Source: Bryobacteraceae bacterium | GTDB lineage: Bacteria; Acidobacteriota; Terriglobia; Bryobacterales; Bryobacteraceae | Direction: 5' to 3' | NCBI GenBank assembly: GCA_019187195.1 | Contig: JABAQT010000069.1 | Span: forward strand, 20,929 to 84,928 | DNA: 64,000 bases | Part shown: positions 55,814-64,000 of the stretch, one piece after another | Layout: every line of letters begins with the position of its first letter | How positions within the stretch are numbered: the stretch's first letter is position 1 | Position numbers and translations under genes: made by a program | The notes under the pieces: generated by a model | Database searches by the model: none | Told to the model about the DNA's origin: nothing | The model's input: the letters and a program-made list of their open reading frames with translations, nothing else

Positions 55814-58800
55814 ATGAAATCTATTGTACGGCTGGCTTGGATTGCATCCATGTCGACTTTGGCCTTCGGACAGGTCGACCGCGGAACCATCGCAGGAACA
55901 GTTTCCGACTCCTCGGGGGCTGTCGTGCCCAGTGTGACGGTACGGATTGTCCGAGAGGGGACGAACGCAACATTTTCAACGACGACCGGGGCCACCGGTT
56001 CGTACTCATTTTTCAGTTTGCCTGTAGGGAGCTACGACCTGTCAGCCGAGGCATCCGGGTTCCGGCGGGCCGAGGTGAAGGGCATCAAGGTCGAGGTGAA
56101 TCAGCAGGCGAAAGTGGATGTCGCGCTGCAGGTGGGCGAGGTGACACAGACCGTTGAAGTGGCGGCCAACGCCTCGCTGGTGCAGACGGAATCGACGGAC
56201 GTCGGAACAGTGATCGACAACAAGCGGTTTCTGGATCTGCCGCTAACCCTTGGCGGCGGCATCCGGAATCCTTCGGCGTTTATCTTCCTGTCGCCGGGAG
56301 TGGCGCCGGGCAGCACCTGGGAAAAGCACATCGGCGGCGGCGGGTCCTTCAACGACCAGATTTACTACGACGGCATTTCCCTTTCGCGGGGCGATTTGGC
56401 GAATGACGCGGAAGTGAACCCCTCGGTGGACGCCATTGCGGAATTCAAGCTGGTGACGAACAACTATTCGGCCGAGTACACGCATGCGTTGAGCGGTGTG
56501 ACGAGCTTCACAATGAAGAGCGGGACGAACCAGTTGCACGGATCGGCTTTCGAATTTTTCGCCAACGACCATCTGGACGCGCGTGGATTTTTCAGCTCCA
56601 GGAAGGCTCCGAGAAAACAGAACGAATGGGGATTCACGGCGGGCGGACCCGTGCTGATTCCAAAAATCTATAACGGGAAAGACCGCACCTTCTGGTTCTT
56701 CTCGTTCGATCAGTATTATATTCGCGGCGGCCAATTGGCGGGATTCAACACCAACGCCACGGCGAACATGTTGAATGGCGACTTCAGCGAATGGGCGGCG
56801 GCGGGACGTGGCGTGATTGCCGACCCGCGCTCGACCCAGTTCGACGCAAGCGGCGTGGCCACGCGGACGCCGTTTGCCGGCAACATCATCCCGAAGAACC
56901 GGTTCAGCAGCATCAGTTCCAAGATGATCGCGTTCTATCCGGCGGCGGAACTGCCTGGGATCTCCAACAACAGCATTGCTCCGCTGGCCAGCCCGCTGGC
57001 GGACCAGCGAACCTCCGGATTCAAGATCGACCATCAATTGAAGTCGAACCACCGGTTGAGCGGGATGTTCAACTACACGGACCGTCCCAGCCAGAAGAGT
57101 CCGGGGCCGTCACGGCTGCTGCCGATCGGCGGATCCACGGCCATTGCGAACTACAACTTCCAGGTGGTCACTACTCGAATCATCCGTGTGAACTATGACT
57201 GGAACATTTCGGGCAACCTTCTGAACCACATGGGCGCGGGATTCTCGAGATTCCGGAATCCGAACTTCTCGCTCGGTTACAACCAGGGTTGGACGCAGCC
57301 CGACGGCGGGAAACTGGGTTTGCGCGGTGTGCAGTTCGACCTTGCGCCGACGGTGCAGTTCTCACAAGGCTACACGCGGCTGGGCGATGATATCGCATCG
57401 GACAATTACTTCACGACGCTGGCATTCCTCGACAACCTGACGTGGGTAAAGAATAAGCACACGATCAAGATGGGATTCGAGGTGCAGGCGCATCGGGACA
57501 ACTACCGGAACTTCGGCGGCGGCGGCGGGAATTTCAGCTTCTCGCACTTCGAGACGCAGATGCCCGGAGTGGCGAATTCGGGGAATGCGTTCGCCAGTTT
57601 CCTGCTGGGCGCGGTGGACAGCGGAAGCGCGTACTTCCGCGATTCGCTGCCAGGGGGACGCTACAAGTATTACGGCTGGTTCATAGACGATACCTACAAG
57701 GTGACGCAACGGCTGACGCTGAACCTCGGGTTGCGCTACGAAATTCAGCAGCCGACGTCCGACCCGCTGGGGCGGCTGTCCTACATGGATCCGAGTGTGG
57801 CGAATCCCGGCGCGGGCGGGCTGCCCGGCGCCTATGTATTTGGCGGAACCGGGCAGGGGAGACAGGGCTGGACGCAGTTCTTCGACACGCACTACAAGAA
57901 CTTCGCTCCGCGCATCGGCTTCGCATACCAGATGGGGCACGACACGGTGCTTCGCGGCGGGTATGGCATCTTCTACAAGGAGTACATCAACCAGGGCGTG
58001 GGGTTGCCGCAGACGGGCTTCTCGATCACGCCCTCGTTTGCCAGCGCGAACAACGGAATGACGCCGGGCTTCTGGTGGGATGATGGATTCCCGCAAAACT
58101 TCAGCCGTCCTCCGCTGATTTCGCCGACCGTGGCGAACACGCAGGGGGCATCGATTGTCGAGCGGGCAACCGGCGGAAAGATTCCTTATGCCCAGCAGTG
58201 GAACCTGACGCTCGAAAAGCAGATCGGCAATGAGTGGTTGTTCAGCGGCGCGTACGTGGCGAACAAAGGTACGAACATGTATGACAGCATGGTGGTATCC
58301 CAGGTGGATCCGAGGTACTACAGCCTGGGACCGGCGTTGCTGGGATCGCTCATCACCTCGCCACTGGCGCAGCAGGCAGGCTTCAAGGAGCCCTATGCGG
58401 GTTTCGCGCAACTGTTCGGCTCGCGCGCGACCGTTGCCCAGTCACTGAAGCGGTTTCCGCAGTACACGACCGTGAGCACGGTGGCGTCGCCCTATGCGAA
58501 CACTTCGTATCATTCGTTCCAGTTCAAGATGGATAAGCGGTTTTCGCACGGGTTCACTTCGACGGTGGCGTACACGTTCAGCAAGCAGCTTTCCGATGGC
58601 GCGGGCTTTTCGGATGCGCATGGAGGGGTGATCCGGCAGAACCACTTCTTGCGGGAGAAATCGCTCTATCCTTCCGACCAGACGCACATCCTGACGCTGA
58701 GCTTCAACTATGCGATCCCGTTCCGGCATCGCTGGCTGGGCGGATGGAGCTTGTCCGGCGTGGGCGCGTATTCGAGCGGCTATCCGTTGGCGATTTCGAC

Positions 58801-59200
58801 GCCGAATATCAACTCGATCATCGGCAACGGCGGATTGCGTCCGAACTATACGGGGCAGCCGGTGCGCGCGCCGGAAGGCCCGGGCGGCTTCGACCCGAAC
58901 CGGGATGCTTACCTGAACCGGGACGCGTTCTCAGCCCCGGCGCCGCTGACGTTCGGGAACACTCCGGTGTACCTGCCCGTGCGGCAGCCGTCGTTTATCA
59001 ACGAATCCTTCGGCGCGTTCAAGGACACGCGAATCGCCGAGCGCCTCAATCTGCAATTCCGCATGGAGATCAGCAACCCGTTCAACCGGGTGGTGTTCGG
59101 AGCCCCGGCGACGGACCTGAGCGCCGCGAACTTCGGCAGGATCGGCAGCCAGGGTAACGCGCCCCGCGTCATTCAATTTGGATTGAAGATGACGTTCTGA
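55814..59200 (+). CDS. TonB-dependent receptor 1 with carboxypeptidase-regulatory N-domain
   Basis: The ATG (1128 aa) has GGGAG eight bases upstream. A signal peptide (MKSIVRLAWIASMSTLAFG) is followed by the CarboxypepD_reg domain (QVDRGTIAGTVSDSSGAVVPSVTVRI, about 20-105), a plug-like region (about 110-280: LPLTLGGGIRNPSAFIFLSPG) and a large beta-barrel to the C-terminal LKMTF. Such receptors bring large molecules such as oligosaccharides or peptides through the outer membrane. It is about nine-tenths identical by eye to the receptor at 60572-63958, and the cytochrome follows 12 bases downstream. Confidence 0.92.
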   Translation: MKSIVRLAWIASMSTLAFGQVDRGTIAGTVSDSSGAVVPSVTVRIVREGTNATFSTTTGATGSYSFFSLPVGSYDLSAEASGFRRAEVKGIKVEVNQQAKVDVALQVGEVTQTVEVAANASLVQTESTDVGTVIDNKRFLDLPLTLGGGIRNPSAFIFLSPGVAPGSTWEKHIGGGGSFNDQIYYDGISLSRGDLANDAEVNPSVDAIAEFKLVTNNYSAEYTHALSGVTSFTMKSGTNQLHGSAFEFFANDHLDARGFFSSRKAPRKQNEWGFTAGGPVLIPKIYNGKDRTFWFFSFDQYYIRGGQLAGFNTNATANMLNGDFSEWAAAGRGVIADPRSTQFDASGVATRTPFAGNIIPKNRFSSISSKMIAFYPAAELPGISNNSIAPLASPLADQRTSGFKIDHQLKSNHRLSGMFNYTDRPSQKSPGPSRLLPIGGSTAIANYNFQVVTTRIIRVNYDWNISGNLLNHMGAGFSRFRNPNFSLGYNQGWTQPDGGKLGLRGVQFDLAPTVQFSQGYTRLGDDIASDNYFTTLAFLDNLTWVKNKHTIKMGFEVQAHRDNYRNFGGGGGNFSFSHFETQMPGVANSGNAFASFLLGAVDSGSAYFRDSLPGGRYKYYGWFIDDTYKVTQRLTLNLGLRYEIQQPTSDPLGRLSYMDPSVANPGAGGLPGAYVFGGTGQGRQGWTQFFDTHYKNFAPRIGFAYQMGHDTVLRGGYGIFYKEYINQGVGLPQTGFSITPSFASANNGMTPGFWWDDGFPQNFSRPPLISPTVANTQGASIVERATGGKIPYAQQWNLTLEKQIGNEWLFSGAYVANKGTNMYDSMVVSQVDPRYYSLGPALLGSLITSPLAQQAGFKEPYAGFAQLFGSRATVAQSLKRFPQYTTVSTVASPYANTSYHSFQFKMDKRFSHGFTSTVAYTFSKQLSDGAGFSDAHGGVIRQNHFLREKSLYPSDQTHILTLSFNYAIPFRHRWLGGWSLSGVGAYSSGYPLAISTPNINSIIGNGGLRPNYTGQPVRAPEGPGGFDPNRDAYLNRDAFSAPAPLTFGNTPVYLPVRQPSFINESFGAFKDTRIAERLNLQFRMEISNPFNRVVFGAPATDLSAANFGRIGSQGNAPRVIQFGLKMTF

Positions 59201-59212
59201 TGTACTTGTGAT

Positions 59213-60490
59213 GTGCTGTTTCTCGCCGCGGCTCTGATCTGCGTTAACTGCCACAAGGAGATTGTGGAGCGATTCGAGCGGACGCCGATGGCGAACAGTT
59301 CGGGAGTGGTGAAAGCCGCCGGAGAGTCCAGTGGGACGATCCGGCGGTTTTCTTTGGCGGTGGCCGCGGAGCGGGACGGGTTGCGGCTGCGGTGGCCGGG
59401 TGGGGAGGTGGAGTTAACCTTCTTCATCGGTTCGCGAAGAATGGGGCGCAGCTACGCCTATTCCTCGGGCGGCCACCTGTTTCAAGCCCCGGTGGGGTAT
59501 TACGCGAACAGAAAGGTATGGGACCTGCCGCCGGGGTATGAGCGGGACAAGGCGCCGGATTTTTCGCGGCCTATTACGGAGGAGTGCCTTTCCTGCCACG
59601 CCACGCGCGCGAAGGCGGCGCCGGGCACCGTGAATCAATTCACGCAGGTAGTCCATGGAGTGCAGTGCGCGCGCTGCCACGGGGACGCGGAGTCGCATGA
59701 GGGCCTGGTGAATCCGCGAAGATTGCCGCCGCGGTTGCGGGATTCGGTGTGCGAGCAATGTCATCTTGCGGGGCGCGTGCGGCTGGCGCGAGTGGGAAAA
59801 CGGATCGAGGATTTCCGGCCGGGCCTCGAGTTGGGTGAGTTCGTCGAGGTGATTACCGGGGGCGCGGCGGCGGGAGTGCGGGTGAACGGGCACGCCGAAA
59901 GTCTGGCGATGAGCCTCTGCAAGCAGCGTTCGGGGGAGCGATTGTGGTGCGGCACGTGCCACAATCCGCACGCCGGGGAGAAGACCGGTTACAACGCGGC
60001 GTGCCGGAGTTGCCATGAGCAGCCGCATCGTGATGGGGATTGCGTGGGATGTCACATGCCCAAGGGACGGGCGGCGGACGGCGGGCATACGGTTTATACG
60101 GATCACCGGATCACGGGCGCAAGAGGGGCGCCGGCGGTGATGCGTTCGTACTTTGGGCGCGAAGTTTCGCCGCGCGATTTGGGGCTTGCCTACGTGCGGC
60201 TGGGGGTGGCGGAGCGGAATGCGGATTATCTCGAGAAGGCGTGGCCTCTGCTGCGGCGGGCGGCGGGCGAAGGGAAGAAGGATCCGGAGCTATACGAGAC
60301 GATTGGGGGGCTGCTCGAGAGCGGCGGCAGACGGGAACAGGCGGAGGCGTACTACCGTTTGAGCTTGAAACAGGACGCGCTGCAGCCGGGAGTGATGCGG
60401 AAACTGGCGGCGCTTGCGCGCGGAGCGGAGGCGGAGCAGTTACTCCGGAAGGCGCGCGCGATAATCGGAAATCCAATACATTCTCGATAA
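59213..60490 (+). CDS. Seven-haem cytochrome c with C-terminal TPR-like helices
   Basis: From GTG, 425 aa. The signal peptide is unusually short because the first haem motif, CVNCH, is at residues 10-14. Six more CXXCH motifs are at 125, 152, 180, 246, 264 and 277 (CLSCH, CARCH, CEQCH, CGTCH, CRSCH, CVGCH). The region around residues 300-410 is helical, with TPR-like pairs. It resembles cytochrome c554/NrfB-type electron carriers. It starts 12 bases after the TonB receptor stop, so the pair is likely cotranscribed; the electron path is unknown. Confidence 0.85.
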   Translation: MLFLAAALICVNCHKEIVERFERTPMANSSGVVKAAGESSGTIRRFSLAVAAERDGLRLRWPGGEVELTFFIGSRRMGRSYAYSSGGHLFQAPVGYYANRKVWDLPPGYERDKAPDFSRPITEECLSCHATRAKAAPGTVNQFTQVVHGVQCARCHGDAESHEGLVNPRRLPPRLRDSVCEQCHLAGRVRLARVGKRIEDFRPGLELGEFVEVITGGAAAGVRVNGHAESLAMSLCKQRSGERLWCGTCHNPHAGEKTGYNAACRSCHEQPHRDGDCVGCHMPKGRAADGGHTVYTDHRITGARGAPAVMRSYFGREVSPRDLGLAYVRLGVAERNADYLEKAWPLLRRAAGEGKKDPELYETIGGLLESGGRREQAEAYYRLSLKQDALQPGVMRKLAALARGAEAEQLLRKARAIIGNPIHSR

Positions 60491-60509
60491 CAAATAACTT
60501 CGCTGATTA

Positions 60510-60538
60510 TTGCACTTAAATAATTCACCTGATATTCT
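60510..60538 (+). promoter_or_regulatory. Sigma-70-like promoter of TonB receptor 2
   Basis: TTGCAC at 60510-60515, a 17-nt AT-rich spacer, and TATTCT at 60533-60538. It lies in an 81-bp AT-rich gap after the cytochrome gene, so receptor 2 can be transcribed independently. The hexamers and the spacing match the receptor 1 promoter. Confidence 0.65.
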
Positions 60539-60540
60539 GA

Positions 60541-60563
60541 CCTCACTGTTTGGCTAAGTGAGG
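60541..60563 (+). promoter_or_regulatory. Inverted repeat including the ribosome-binding site of TonB receptor 2
   Basis: CCTCACT and AGTGAGG form a perfect 7-bp inverted repeat with a 9-nt loop. The right arm contains the GAGG ribosome-binding site, eight bases before the ATG. The left arm overlaps the expected transcript start near 60545, so it acts either as an operator in DNA or, if transcripts begin upstream, as a hairpin hiding the ribosome site. Confidence 0.55.
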
Positions 60564-60571
60564 ATCTGTGT

Positions 60572-63500
60572 ATGAAAATCAGCTTACCTATTCTGCTCGC
60601 GGTTTCGCTCGTCTCGGCGGCCTATGGGCAGGTGGACAGGGGCACGGTCGCCGGGACCGTGCTCGATCCAACTGGAGCCGTTGTGGCGGGGGTGAACGTA
60701 CGCATCGTCAATGACGGGACAAACGCGACGTTCACCACGGCGTCGAGCACGACGGGCGCGTACTCCTTTTTCAGCCTTCCGGTGGGCATTTATTCGCTTT
60801 CGGCGGAAGCTCCGGGATTCCGCCGGGCGGAGGTAAAGGGAGTGAAGGTGGAAGTGAACCAGCAGGCGCGGGTGAATGTAACTTTGCAGGTAGGTGAAGT
60901 AACACAGACGGTGGAAGTATCGGCGAATGCCTCGTTGGTGCAGACGGAATCGACTGACGTAGGAACGGTAATCGACAATAAGAGGTTTCTGGATCTGCCC
61001 TTAACTCTGGGAGGCGGCATTAGAAACCCGTCGGCGTTTATCTTCCTGTCTCCGGGAGTGGCTCCGGGCAGCACGTGGGAGAAGCACATCGGCGGCGGCG
61101 GCTCGTTCAACGATCAGATCTACTACGACGGCATTTCGCTTTCACGGGGCGACCTGGCGAATGACGCGGAAGTGAATCCGTCCGTGGACGCCATTGCCGA
61201 ATTCAAGCTGGTGACGAACAACTACTCGGCTGAGTATACACATGCCTTGAGCGGGGTCACGAGTTTCACGATGAAGAGCGGAACGAATCAGTTGCACGGA
61301 TCGGCGTTTGAATTCTTCGCCAACGACCATCTGGACGCGCGCGGCTTTTTCAATCCACGAAAGGCTCCGAGGAAGCAGAATGAATGGGGATTCACGGCGG
61401 GCGGACCGGTGTTGATCCCGAAGATTTACAACGGGAAAGACCGGACCTTCTGGTTCTTCTCGCTGGATCAGTATTATATTCGCGGCGGCCAATTGGCGGG
61501 ATTCAACACCAACGCCACGGCGAACATGTTGAATGGCGACTTCAGCGATTGGGCGGCGGCGGGGCGCGGCGTGATTGCCGACCCGCGCTCGACCCAGTTC
61601 GACGCAAGCGGCGCGGCCACGCGGACGCCGTTTGCGGGCAACATCATCCCGAAGAACCGGTTCAGCGGGATCAGTTCCAAGATGATCGCCTTCTATCCGG
61701 CGGCCGAACTGCCCGGAATCGCCAACAACAGCATCGCGCCCCTGGCGAGTCCGCGCGCGGATCAGAGGACGTCGGGGTTCAAGATCGACCATGCGCTGTC
61801 GGCGAACCACCGGTTGAGCGGGATGTTCAACTACACCGACCGTCCGAGCCAGAAGAGCCCGGGGCCGTCACGGCTGTTGCCCATCGGGGGATCGACGGCG
61901 ATTGCGAACTACAACTTCCAGGTGGTGACCACGCGCATCATCCGTGTGAACTATGACTGGAACATCTCCAACAACGTGTTGAACCACATGGGGGCCGGGT
62001 TTTCGCGATTCCGCAACCCGAACTTTTCGCTGGGCTTTGGCCAGGGATGGACACAGCCGGACGGCGGGAAATTGGGACTGCGGGGATTGCAGTTCGACCT
62101 TGCGCCGACGGTGCAGTTCACGCAGGGCTACACGCGGCTCGGCGACAACATCGCTTCAGACAATTTCTTCACCACGCTGGCGTTCCTGGACAACCTGACG
62201 TGGGTGAAAGACAAGCACACGATCAAGATGGGGTTCGAGGTGCAGGCGCATCGGGACAACTACCGGAACTTCGGGAACGGAGGCGGCAGTTTCAACTTCA
62301 GCCACTTCGAGACGCAGATGCCGGGAGTGGCGAATTCGGGGAATGCGTTCGCCAGTTTCCTGCTGGGCGCGGTGGACAGCGGAAGCGCGTACTTCCGCGA
62401 TTCGCTGCCGGGGGGACGCTACAAGTATTACGGCTGGTTCATAGACGATACCTACAAGGTGACGCAACGGCTGACGCTGAACCTCGGGTTGCGCTACGAA
62501 ATTCAGCAGCCGACGTCCGATCCGCTGGGGCGGCTCTCTTACATGGATCCGAGCGTGGCGAATCCCGGCGCGGGCGGGCTGCCCGGCGCCTATGTGTTTG
62601 GCGGAACCGGACAGGGAAGACAGGGCTGGACGCAGTTCTTCGACACGCACTACAAGAACTTCGCTCCGCGCATCGGCTTCGCGTATCAGATGGGGCACAA
62701 CACGGTGCTTCGCGGCGGCTACGGGATCTTCTACAAGGAGTACATCAACCAGGGCGTGGGGCTGCCGCAGACCGGCTTCTCTATCTCGCCTTCCTTCTCG
62801 AGCGCGAATAACGGACTGACGCCGGGCTTCTGGTGGGATGATGGATTCCCGCAGAACTTCAACCGTCCTCCGCTGATCGATCCGACGGTGGCGAATACGC
62901 AGGGGGCATCGATTGTTGAACGCGCCACGGGCGGCAAGATCCCGTACGCGCAGCAATGGAACCTGACGCTCGAAAAGCAGTTCGGCAACGACTGGTTGTT
63001 CAGCGGGGCGTATGTGGCGAACAAGGGAACAAACATGTACGACGGCCTGGTGGTCTCGCAGGTGGATCCGAAATACTACGGCCTCGGCGCGACGCTGCTG
63101 CGGTCGTTGATCACGTCGCCGGTGGCGCAGCAGGCGGGGATCAAGGAGCCGTATGCGGGTTTCGCGCAGCAGTACGGATCGCGAGCCACGGTGGCCCAGG
63201 CATTGAGGCGGTTTCCGCAGTACACAGGCGTGAGCACGGTAGCGTCTCCATACGCCAACACATCGTATCATTCGTTTCAATTCAAGATGGACAAGCGGTT
63301 TTCTCGCGGCTTCGCTTCCACTTTGGCATACACGTTCAGCAAGCAGCTTTCCGATGGCGCGGGATTCTCGGACACTCATGGAGCGGTGATCCGGCAAAAC
63401 CACTTTCTACGGGAGAAATCGTTGTACCCGTCCGACCAGACACATATCCTCACGCTGAGCTTCAACTACGCGATCCCGTTCCGGCATCGCTGGTTGGGCG

Positions 63501-63958
63501 GTTGGAGCGTGTCGGGCGTGGGAGCGTACTCGAGCGGATACCCGCTGGCAATTACGACGCCGAACATCAACTCGTTCATCGGGAACGGAGGATTGCGCCC
63601 CAACCTGACAGGGCAACCTTTGCGTGCTCCGGAAGGTCCGGGGGGCTTCGATCCCAACCGGGACGCGTACTTGAACAAGGATGCGTTTTCGGCGCCGGAC
63701 GTGCTGACGTTCGGGAACGCGCCGGTATATCTGCCGGTGCGGCAGCCGCACTATGTGAATGAATCGTTTGGAGCGTTCAAGGATACCAGGATTGCTGAGC
63801 AGTTCAACCTGCAATTCCGGCTGGAGATCAGCAATCCATTCAACCGGGTCGTGTTTGGGGCTCCATCGACGGACTTGAGCGCGGCGAATTTCGGCCGGAT
63901 CGGTGGCCAGGGGAACGCTCCGCGCGTGATCCAGTTCGGATTGAAGATGATTTTCTGA
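60572..63958 (+). CDS. TonB-dependent receptor 2, close paralogue of receptor 1
   Basis: 1128 aa, the same length as receptor 1, with a constant offset of 4758 bp and no indel between the two genes. The signal peptide (MKISLPILLAVSLVSAAYG), CarboxypepD_reg domain (QVDRGTVAGTVLDPTGAVVAG), plug and barrel follow the same order; the end is LKMIF. Differences cluster in the signal, the first domain and some barrel loops (for example around 62990-63240). Some DNA stretches are nearly identical and others differ at most third positions, which suggests gene conversion. Confidence 0.92.
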   Translation: MKISLPILLAVSLVSAAYGQVDRGTVAGTVLDPTGAVVAGVNVRIVNDGTNATFTTASSTTGAYSFFSLPVGIYSLSAEAPGFRRAEVKGVKVEVNQQARVNVTLQVGEVTQTVEVSANASLVQTESTDVGTVIDNKRFLDLPLTLGGGIRNPSAFIFLSPGVAPGSTWEKHIGGGGSFNDQIYYDGISLSRGDLANDAEVNPSVDAIAEFKLVTNNYSAEYTHALSGVTSFTMKSGTNQLHGSAFEFFANDHLDARGFFNPRKAPRKQNEWGFTAGGPVLIPKIYNGKDRTFWFFSLDQYYIRGGQLAGFNTNATANMLNGDFSDWAAAGRGVIADPRSTQFDASGAATRTPFAGNIIPKNRFSGISSKMIAFYPAAELPGIANNSIAPLASPRADQRTSGFKIDHALSANHRLSGMFNYTDRPSQKSPGPSRLLPIGGSTAIANYNFQVVTTRIIRVNYDWNISNNVLNHMGAGFSRFRNPNFSLGFGQGWTQPDGGKLGLRGLQFDLAPTVQFTQGYTRLGDNIASDNFFTTLAFLDNLTWVKDKHTIKMGFEVQAHRDNYRNFGNGGGSFNFSHFETQMPGVANSGNAFASFLLGAVDSGSAYFRDSLPGGRYKYYGWFIDDTYKVTQRLTLNLGLRYEIQQPTSDPLGRLSYMDPSVANPGAGGLPGAYVFGGTGQGRQGWTQFFDTHYKNFAPRIGFAYQMGHNTVLRGGYGIFYKEYINQGVGLPQTGFSISPSFSSANNGLTPGFWWDDGFPQNFNRPPLIDPTVANTQGASIVERATGGKIPYAQQWNLTLEKQFGNDWLFSGAYVANKGTNMYDGLVVSQVDPKYYGLGATLLRSLITSPVAQQAGIKEPYAGFAQQYGSRATVAQALRRFPQYTGVSTVASPYANTSYHSFQFKMDKRFSRGFASTLAYTFSKQLSDGAGFSDTHGAVIRQNHFLREKSLYPSDQTHILTLSFNYAIPFRHRWLGGWSVSGVGAYSSGYPLAITTPNINSFIGNGGLRPNLTGQPLRAPEGPGGFDPNRDAYLNKDAFSAPDVLTFGNAPVYLPVRQPHYVNESFGAFKDTRIAEQFNLQFRLEISNPFNRVVFGAPSTDLSAANFGRIGGQGNAPRVIQFGLKMIF

Positions 63959-63971
63959 GTGGGCTGATAAC

Positions 63972-64000
63972 TGTGTGTTGTGCCACACGGCGCACACGGG
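63972..64000 (+). other. Possible start of another haem protein at the window edge
   Basis: TGT GTG TTG TGC CAC encodes CVLCH, a haem-binding motif, 13 bases after receptor 2's stop. This mirrors the position of the cytochrome after receptor 1. No start codon lies in this frame between the upstream in-frame stop and the first Cys, so the gene, if real, would need an unusual start. It cannot be judged from 29 bases. Confidence 0.25.

Noticed and set aside
57362..58411. Antisense frame in the TonB receptor 1 barrel, and its matching frame in receptor 2 (62156-63403)
   Set aside because: Present in both copies only because the receptors are paralogous; no ribosome site and shadow-like composition.

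Overview
The window looks like chromosome from a GC-rich soil Acidobacteriota, most like the Bryobacterales/Solibacter group. This is inferred from gene content, not from a marker gene. Typical signs are very large TonB receptors with an N-terminal carboxypeptidase-regulatory domain, an ADOP-type FtsX permease, a DUF1501 + cytochrome/DUF1549/DUF1553 pair, CRTAC1-type VCBS/ASPIC proteins, serial Tat-exported Gfo/Idh/MocA oxidoreductases and frequent TTG/GTG starts. I see no rRNA, tRNA, CRISPR array, transposase or phage gene. No gene-free stretch exceeds 300 bases.

Layout. 1-5.9 kb: end of an ABC permease, a fused MFS/spermidine-synthase protein, a YihY/BrkB membrane protein with an SRPBCC protein, and a caspase-fold/TPR protein that has lost its catalytic dyad. 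6.1-12.2 kb: a forward run of two Gfo/Idh/MocA oxidoreductases, YjbQ, a DUF4139 protein and homoserine dehydrogenase. 12.2-16.9 kb: the DUF1501 and PSD1/DUF1553 pair. 17-22.5 kb: a two-domain esterase-like protein, an amino acid permease, two unknowns and a local tandem duplication. 22.5-32.2 kb, reverse strand: wza/wzz/BY-kinase-like polysaccharide export genes, then CBS, pseudo-receiver, DUF1385, prfA, prmC, dinB and an M19 dipeptidase. 32.3-35.1 kb: EVE, HNH, ComF, Hpt and UPF0175 proteins. 35.1-42.2 kb: a sugar block with a CE15 glucuronoyl esterase, an MFS symporter and L-rhamnose isomerase, divergent from an enolase-superfamily enzyme, an M55 peptidase and a DUF362 protein. 42.2-49.2 kb: RNA methyltransferase, trpS, an exporter, a P-loop kinase, and acyl-CoA dehydrogenase + thiolase. 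49.4-53.8 kb: ceramidase-like protein, MauE-thioredoxin protein, amidohydrolase and a small membrane protein. 53.8-64 kb: a CRTAC1 protein, then TonB receptor 1, a seven-haem cytochrome and TonB receptor 2.

The most striking region is the right end. Two equal-length 1128-residue TonB receptors flank a multihaem cytochrome. Their DNA identity is patchy, which suggests gene conversion. Both have the same promoter layout (TTGC-type -35, 17-nt spacer, TATTCT), and each has an inverted repeat whose right arm is the ribosome-binding site although the arm sequences differ. Other highlights are the pseudo-caspase, the degenerate receiver beside the polysaccharide genes, the 277-bp-offset duplication at 22.05-22.54 kb, and the enolase-superfamily enzyme with a changed metal-ligand motif next to a glucuronoxylan/rhamnose gene set.

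All calls come from reading sequence and translations by eye. No database search was possible.
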